A stretch of 9,433 nt of DNA, taken from the NCBI GenBank assembly GCA_002503395.1, contig DARQ01000040.1, forward strand, positions 12,893-22,325. The letters are read 5' to 3'. This DNA is from Euryarchaeota archaeon UBA60 (GTDB lineage Archaea > Thermoplasmatota > Poseidoniia > Poseidoniales > Poseidoniaceae). The position numbers and the translations under genes were made by a program. Under the pieces are notes generated by a model. It was given only the letters and a program-made list of their open reading frames with translations. It did not search any database and was not told where the DNA came from. Positions 5,325 through 9,433 of the stretch are shown here, one piece after another (the stretch's first letter is position 1; each line of letters starts with the position of its first letter).

Positions 5325-7567
5325 TGAGCACCCCCTCCATCGAATAATTTCTGTTGTTTGAACAGGTCGGTGGTCTTGTTCATCACCGATTGGCCGAGAT
5401 CATCAGCACCGGTGGCGGGGCTGGAACCAGGGATTGGACTCATCTCCGTATCAACATCGGCACCCGGGTCTGGATCCATAGTAGGAGGAGGTACTTTCTC
5501 AGGTTTTGGCATCGGTTCCAATTGCGACTCTGGAGGGCTGGTGGAATCCGTCAATGTCTCAATTGGATTTTCAATTATTTCAATAGCACTATCATGTTGT
5601 TCAGTGGCGATGATTTCGTGACCCCTTTCCTCTTGTTTACGAATCTCGGCGAGAATCTTTTCATCTAACACACTGGCACCGATGACATTTCCTGCGCCGC
5701 GGTAGAAGATCTCGGTCTCGTTCCAATCACCCTTTTCCAAGCCGACCAGAGAATAGGTTACTTCGGCCCGCGCTCCGGGCTCGATGGTCTCTAATTTCCA
5801 GGCCCACAATCCGAATGCCTCTTTGCGTCCACCCCGCTCATTGGCGACCATTTCCGCCAAACTCTCAGGCCAACTCACCAGAATGGTGTACGAGCGTGGG
5901 CGGGCGGTGTAATTGTACAGGAGAATCGTAACATCGCTCTGCTTGGTCTCCTTATTCCATAGGGTGGTTTCCTGACAAATCACCGCATTCATGATTTTAG
6001 TGATCGCCCCACCGAGGGCGGGGACGGGTTTACCCAGCAGTGAAGCTGATTTTTCCGCAATCGCCGGCAGAATATCGTTTATCAGTTCAAATTTCTCCTT
6101 GGTTTTCGCCATCTTCTTGCGCTTCTCCAAATGGCGTCGTAAACCTCGCCCCATCTCCAAGGCTGCTTTGCGAACCTCACCGAAGACCTCCTCATTATCG
6201 GCGAGCGCTTCTTTGGCCTCGCTGGTGAATTGAACATAGGTGCTGGCGAGATGAATCAGAATCGCCGCTGGGCCTTTGGGAACGCCTTTACCGCCGGCCT
6301 GCTCAAGGCCGTACTGGCGCCAATCAACACTCTCAATCGCCTTGGTGAGAAGACAACCACCCTGTTGATACATCAGCGGAACCCGGTTGGCAAAGCGCAG
6401 AATCTCAACCGGTTTATCGGCCGGCATCCCTCCACCGAAAATCAGCCCGACCTCAACTTGGTAGGGGTTTCCCTGACTGACGACAGGAGGTCGGGTCAAG
6501 GTGGCAATGAAGCGAGAATCGATGGTTTTGGACAGACCTTTTTTTATCAACATCTCCTCGATTGGTGACAGGCAGTTTGTCGGCGGGGGCAGGAGTTTGA
6601 CTGGTTTCCCTCTGGCCCCGTTGCGCTTTCCATTCATCGCTTCCAAAAGAGCTTGAGCAGCATCCGGCTTGACTAATTTCGGCTTGCTACCTTCTTCCAA
6701 TTCCGCCGCTGTGATTAATTCCTTAGCGGCGCGTTGACTGACACCACTGAAATTATGGCGGAGGAATGAGGTTAGTTTCCTCTCATCACTGGATTTCAGC
6801 ATCCGCTGTAATTGACCGAGGTGCATGCCGCTCGGATGCGGCTTGATGGCATCGACGACTCGGGGTAATTTTTCCGTTACCCGTGTAAAAATTGTCCTCT
6901 CTCCCTCTGGGTCAGTGAAGGAAATCTCGGCGTGGGGATTGACGATTGAAGTCATCCGCAGGTATTGGTATACCGATTGGCGACCACGTTGGTACTTGGC
7001 TTTCATTTTGGTGATCACCCGCACCCCATGTTCGATCAACTCTCCATCCTCATCAGTCCATGTAATGCGTTCCTGCTTGGTCTTCAGTGCTTTGTTCTTC
7101 TGGGTATCAATACCTATGTTCACCTGTACAGCGGTCTCCTCAGTGGCGATTTTAGAGATTATCCGGCTCGGTTTTCCGGTCGTTAATTGACCATACATCA
7201 CCACTCCGGTGATGCCGATTCCCTGCTGGCCGCGCGATTGGCGGATTACATGAAAACGACTACCGTACAGTAATTTTCCGAAGACATTTTCCAGTGATTT
7301 CATCGGGATTCCCGGGCCATTGTCCTGCACCTCGAGAAGAATGATATCGCGCTTGGCATCGTGTTTAGAAATTTTGATGGTGATGGTCGGCAGGATGCGT
7401 GCTTCTTCACAAGCATCGAGAGCATTGTCGACAGCTTCCTTCACCGCGGTGATGAGCGCCCTGGTGTCGGTGTCGAAGCCGAGAAAGTGTTTATTCTTCT
7501 CAAAGAATTCAGAAATGGCAATCTGCTTATGTGCCGAAGCCATTCTTTCTGCAATGCCCATGTGCAT
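5321..7567 (-). CDS. top6B: DNA topoisomerase VI subunit B
   Basis: The ATPase subunit of topoisomerase VI, 748 residues. GHKL motifs are intact: E44 and N48 in AVKEAVDNALDA, DNGPGIP (82-88) and RGQQGIGITG (112-121). An H2tH domain follows at about 247-315 (SGMHLGQLQRML...FSGVSQRAAKELI), then the transducer domain at about 330-510, with WRQY (416-419) at the WKxY-type DNA-contact motif. A C-terminal Ig-like domain at about 540-625 is like that of Methanosarcina TopoVI-B. Residues from about 650 on form an acidic, Pro-rich, probably disordered tail ending DLFKQQKLFDGGGAQ. The protein is longer than the roughly 530-620 residues I recall for Sulfolobus and Methanosarcina homologues, mainly because of this tail. 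The ATG at 7567 is preceded by GGGAG at 5-base spacing; the ATG two codons later is the alternative. First gene of the probable operon, with a 4-base overlap with top6A. Confidence 0.97.
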   Translation of the reverse strand: MHMGIAERMASAHKQIAISEFFEKNKHFLGFDTDTRALITAVKEAVDNALDACEEARILPTITIKISKHDAKRDIILLEVQDNGPGIPMKSLENVFGKLLYGSRFHVIRQSRGQQGIGITGVVMYGQLTTGKPSRIISKIATEETAVQVNIGIDTQKNKALKTKQERITWTDEDGELIEHGVRVITKMKAKYQRGRQSVYQYLRMTSIVNPHAEISFTDPEGERTIFTRVTEKLPRVVDAIKPHPSGMHLGQLQRMLKSSDERKLTSFLRHNFSGVSQRAAKELITAAELEEGSKPKLVKPDAAQALLEAMNGKRNGARGKPVKLLPPPTNCLSPIEEMLIKKGLSKTIDSRFIATLTRPPVVSQGNPYQVEVGLIFGGGMPADKPVEILRFANRVPLMYQQGGCLLTKAIESVDWRQYGLEQAGGKGVPKGPAAILIHLASTYVQFTSEAKEALADNEEVFGEVRKAALEMGRGLRRHLEKRKKMAKTKEKFELINDILPAIAEKSASLLGKPVPALGGAITKIMNAVICQETTLWNKETKQSDVTILLYNYTARPRSYTILVSWPESLAEMVANERGGRKEAFGLWAWKLETIEPGARAEVTYSLVGLEKGDWNETEIFYRGAGNVIGASVLDEKILAEIRKQEERGHEIIATEQHDSAIEIIENPIETLTDSTSPPESQLEPMPKPEKVPPPTMDPDPGADVDTEMSPIPGSSPATGADDLGQSVMNKTTDLFKQQKLFDGGGAQ

Positions 7568-7572
7568 TCACT

Positions 7573-7577
7573 CTCCC
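7573..7577 (-). promoter_or_regulatory. Shine-Dalgarno-like site of top6B
   Basis: On the minus strand the sequence reads GGAGGCGGGAGAGTGAATG. GGGAG lies 5 bases before the first ATG, a normal spacing, and GGAGG a little further out. This favours the ATG at 7567 over the ATG two codons later, which would be 11 bases from the same GGGAG. Confidence 0.5.
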
Positions 7578-7645
7578 GCCTCCGGTCCTCCTGAGTCCGA
7601 ATGACACAGGGCCAGCAAACGACAATGGGAGGCGTATCTCGACGG

Positions 7646-7688
7646 TTCTAAAGCAATACCCCTTGAATGAGGATAATACCAAGGTATT
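7646..7688 (-). promoter_or_regulatory. Probable promoter region of the Topo VI operon
   Basis: The 136-base gap between the TVP38-like gene and top6B has no coding content. On the minus strand it holds two TATA-like stretches, GGTATTATCC (7671-7680) and CTTTAGAA (7646-7653), which would give leaders of roughly 80 or 55 bases. The first overlaps a 14-base palindrome. Position and AT-rich content are suggestive, but archaeal TATA boxes are weakly defined and no transcript data are available. Confidence 0.4.
7675..7688. repeat. Palindrome AATACC-AA-GGTATT, possible operator
   Basis: Two perfect 6-base arms flank a 2-base centre, 108 bases upstream of the top6B start and 15 bases after the stop of the TVP38-like gene. 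Another AATACC in direct orientation lies at 7655-7660. The palindrome overlaps a TATA-like stretch on the top6B strand, as expected for a dimeric regulator's operator. A loop of 2 bases is too tight for a good RNA hairpin and no T-run follows, so a terminator is less likely. Confidence 0.35.
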
Positions 7689-7703
7689 CAGTTACGGTGA
7701 TTT

Positions 7704-8414
7704 TCATCCGGACTCGGCGATAATCCGTTCAAGGTAGGCGCGAGAGATTCTATCCATCCAGATGATTCCGCCAACCGTGATGACGATACTGATTATCATC
7801 GCTGACCACCACACCGCGTCACGGGGGGGGCCGGCACCATCGCCAATGGCGAGAATATTTCCTAGACGAGATCCCCACCAGGCATAGAGAATAGTCGGGA
7901 AAACCGTGGCTACGTTGCCGATGGCATAATCCCGCGTCTTCATCTTTGAAGGGCCGAGCGCCCAATTCACCATATTGTATGGTATGACCAAGGATAGGCG
8001 AATCAGTACCGTTACCACCAACCCATGCTCCTCGACCACCTTATCCAAGGATACCATCTTCGGGTGTTCAGCCGCCCATGATTGCACCTTTTCACTCAGC
8101 AGATGTCGCCCGATCAGAAATGCGAGCATAGCCCCACCCATCGCCCCTAGCCAACCTGCAAATAACCCCGCACCAAAACCGAAGAGTGCTCCCGCTACCA
8201 ATTTCATGAACGAGGATGGCACCATCAATGTTGCTAGGATTGTGAATATCAGGGCAAATGCCAGCGGGCCAGCGAGATAACCCCATTCACCCATCGGTTG
8301 TGACCATTTTGCCAGCAAAGCGACGACAGGAATTGATATTGCGGTATAAATGGTGAATAGAATGAGGATTGCCAAGAGCGCAAAAGCACGGCTTCGCCGT
8401 CCTTGCTCCGCCAT
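7704..8414 (-). CDS. TVP38/TMEM64-family (VTT domain) membrane protein
   Basis: A 236-residue integral membrane protein of the VTT (formerly 'SNARE-associated') superfamily, related to DedA, bacterial YdjX/YdjZ, yeast Tvp38 and eukaryotic TMEM41B/VMP1. Family members are linked to lipid scrambling or transport across membranes; the substrate here is unknown. Hydrophobic segments lie at about 10-36, 47-66, 68-102 (with re-entrant-type VPSSFMKLVAGALFGFGAG), 131-153 and 163-185, with a final TM at about 202-220. Diagnostic stretches are LVAGALFGF...GAMGGAMLAFLIGRHL and LIRLSLVIPYNMVNWALG, matching the family's R-x-x-P...N-x-x-x-G motif. I chose the ATG at 8414 because GAGG sits 3 bases upstream and the gene then begins 5 bases after the preceding dehydratase gene. 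An in-frame ATG at 8447 would add 11 residues and overlap that gene by 28 bases without a ribosome site. Probably co-transcribed with the dehydratase. Confidence 0.9.
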   Translation of the reverse strand: MAEQGRRSRAFALLAILILFTIYTAISIPVVALLAKWSQPMGEWGYLAGPLAFALIFTILATLMVPSSFMKLVAGALFGFGAGLFAGWLGAMGGAMLAFLIGRHLLSEKVQSWAAEHPKMVSLDKVVEEHGLVVTVLIRLSLVIPYNMVNWALGPSKMKTRDYAIGNVATVFPTILYAWWGSRLGNILAIGDGAGPPRDAVWWSAMIISIVITVGGIIWMDRISRAYLERIIAESG

Positions 8415-8417
8415 CTT

Positions 8418-8421
8418 CCTC
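8418..8421 (-). promoter_or_regulatory. Shine-Dalgarno-like GAGG deciding the TVP38-like start
   Basis: On the minus strand GAGTGAGGAAGATG places GAGG 3 bases before the ATG at 8414 and overlapping the stop codon TGA of the upstream dehydratase gene. This fits termination-coupled reinitiation and favours this start over the upstream in-frame ATG at 8447. Confidence 0.45.
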
Positions 8422-9433
8422 ACTCTGCAAAGATTGTTGGTGCCCATGCGGTGATGCGACCCGTGAAAGCCGAAGCAGCAACTGTGAGCGGGCTGGCAAG
8501 ATATAGCCTGCCAGGGCCTGAGCGGCCTTGGAAATTACGGTTTATCGCCGATACGGTAACTTGTTCGGCAGAGGTCGAGACCCCTGGGCCAGCGCCGATA
8601 CAAGCGCCACAACCGGGGTCGATGACGTTTACACCAACCTTGCGAAAGAGCGCATCCCAGCCTTGTGCAACTGCGTATTCCTTGACTTGACCACTGCCAT
8701 ATTGGATATAGAAATCGACCGCCTCAGAGACGTTCATTCCGGCCGCATCGGCGGCCGCACAGACTTCAGCATAGTAGGCGATGTCGTCGATTTTTCCTGC
8801 GGTGCAGGAGCCGCCATAGGCGATATCGATGTTGACCTCACCGATCGCCGAAATCAATGCCCCATTGGTCGGGTCACTGGGAATTCCTTCGTCAGGATTA
8901 CCCGGATGGGCGACCATCGGGACGATTGCAGATAGGTCGATGTGGTGGGTTCCACCATCATATATCGCCCCTTCATCTGGGGAGACAATCTTCGCCCGGA
9001 CCTCATCAGCAGTTAACCCCGGGCGCATTTTGACCATCCACTCCACCGTCATCTCATCGCCTTCACAAATGCCGTTGCGGGCGCTGCATTCGGTTGCCAT
9101 ATTGCACAGTGTCGCCCGCTCATCCATCGATAGCGAGGTCAGGCCTGGCCCGCCGTATTCCATCGACCGGTTCAAGGTCAATTCCTTGCGAGCATGGTCG
9201 GAGAGGATGAACAGCATGACATCTTTGGCAGTACAACTGGGGTGTAATTCCCCAATCAGTTCAAAGCGAATACTCTCGGGAACCTTGACAAAAGTGAATC
9301 CGGAATGAATAAGACTGGCATATTCTGTGGCTCCAACCCCATAGGTGAGAGCATTGGATACCCCCCCCATGCAGGTATGGGAATCGGTGGCTTGGATGAA
9401 ATCACCGACATCGATGAATTCTTCGCGCGCCAC
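8420..9433 (-). CDS. Aconitase/isopropylmalate-dehydratase-family large subunit (5' partial)
   Basis: The gene runs off the right edge; 337 C-terminal residues are visible. They belong to the aconitase superfamily of [4Fe-4S] dehydratases, which isomerise hydroxy-acids such as citrate, isopropylmalate or homocitrate. The active-site motif ATDSHTCMGG lies at residues 15-24. The cluster cysteines are C210 in GGSCTAGKIDD and C275/C278 in DPGCGACIGAG. The substrate-binding arginine region NRNFQGRSGPGRLYLASP lies at 298-315. The protein ends soon after this (TGRITAWAPTIFAE), so no swivel domain follows. Either a separate small subunit (LeuD-like) is encoded elsewhere or the swivel lies upstream beyond the edge. 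Substrate cannot be fixed: the sequence could be aconitase, LeuC or homoaconitase type, so no symbol is given. The downstream gene is a membrane protein, not leuD. Intact across an 8-base homopolymer at 9361-9368. Confidence 0.92.
   Translation of the reverse strand: MAREEFIDVGDFIQATDSHTCMGGVSNALTYGVGATEYASLIHSGFTFVKVPESIRFELIGELHPSCTAKDVMLFILSDHARKELTLNRSMEYGGPGLTSLSMDERATLCNMATECSARNGICEGDEMTVEWMVKMRPGLTADEVRAKIVSPDEGAIYDGGTHHIDLSAIVPMVAHPGNPDEGIPSDPTNGALISAIGEVNIDIAYGGSCTAGKIDDIAYYAEVCAAADAAGMNVSEAVDFYIQYGSGQVKEYAVAQGWDALFRKVGVNVIDPGCGACIGAGPGVSTSAEQVTVSAINRNFQGRSGPGRLYLASPLTVAASAFTGRITAWAPTIFAE

Noticed and set aside
5321..5380. Reading the TopoVI-B tail end (KQQKLFD) as a bacterial beta-clamp or PCNA-binding motif
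   Set aside because: It does not fit the PIP-box spacing, and the beta-clamp motif belongs to bacteria, while the gene set is archaeal. Kept only as a general docking-motif suggestion.
6825..7190. Plus-strand open frame of 121 codons antisense to top6B
   Set aside because: It lies wholly inside the well-supported TopoVI-B ATPase and transducer-linked region and encodes no recognisable protein; it is a shadow of the real gene.
7675..7688. Rho-independent-like terminator of the TVP38-like gene
   Set aside because: The stem is only 6 base pairs with a 2-base loop and no T-run follows on the minus strand; an operator is a better reading.
8829..9308. Plus-strand open frame of 159 codons antisense to the dehydratase gene
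   Set aside because: The opposite strand has unmistakable aconitase motifs, and this frame has no domain or ribosome site of its own.
1..9433. tRNA, rRNA, CRISPR, insertion sequence or phage features
   Set aside because: No cloverleaf-like segment, regularly spaced repeat, transposase motif or terminal inverted repeat was seen by eye on either strand.

Overview
The window looks like chromosomal DNA from an archaeon, most likely a planktonic euryarchaeon of the Thermoplasmatota (Marine Group II/III, Poseidoniia-like). This is an inference. Topoisomerase VI B and A subunits sit side by side in translationally coupled genes. There is also an archaeal-style winged-helix regulator, a CARDB-type surface protein with a C-terminal membrane anchor, and a small anchored protein with a Cys-flanked, Asp-rich DNDG...DPDC motif of the kind common in that group. 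Base composition is moderate, with no rRNA, tRNA, CRISPR array, insertion sequence or phage gene visible. It reads as ordinary, gene-dense chromosome.

Layout, left to right: (1) a plus-strand gene, cut by the left edge, for a large extracellular Ig-like/CARDB protein (1-1713); (2) a 206-base convergent gap with a small CGCACC tandem repeat; (3) a long run of minus-strand genes. In transcription order from the right edge these are: a partial aconitase/isopropylmalate-dehydratase-family large subunit (9433-8420), a TVP38/TMEM64-type membrane protein (8414-7704), a 136-base gap that probably holds the topoisomerase promoter, top6B (7567-5321), top6A (5324-4230), an unknown two-TM membrane protein (4222-3110), a winged-helix regulator (3050-2298) and a small anchored Asp-rich protein (2249-1920).

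The core is the topoisomerase VI operon. The B subunit (GHKL ATPase, H2tH, transducer, Ig-like C-domain and an unusual acidic/proline-rich tail) and the A subunit (Spo11-like catalytic Tyr plus Toprim domain) overlap by ATGA. They form the A2B2 type IIB enzyme that relaxes and decatenates DNA. The unknown membrane protein starts 7 bases after top6A and is probably co-transcribed. The regulator has its own short upstream region with a TATA-like element and a small palindrome, so it may be autoregulated.

I do not see a convincing new multi-gene system. The observations most worth checking are the membrane protein attached to the Topo VI operon, the long TopoVI-B tail ending in a hydrophobic/basic motif, the departures from expected sequence in the TopoVI-B transducer domain, and the palindromes in front of top6B and the regulator.
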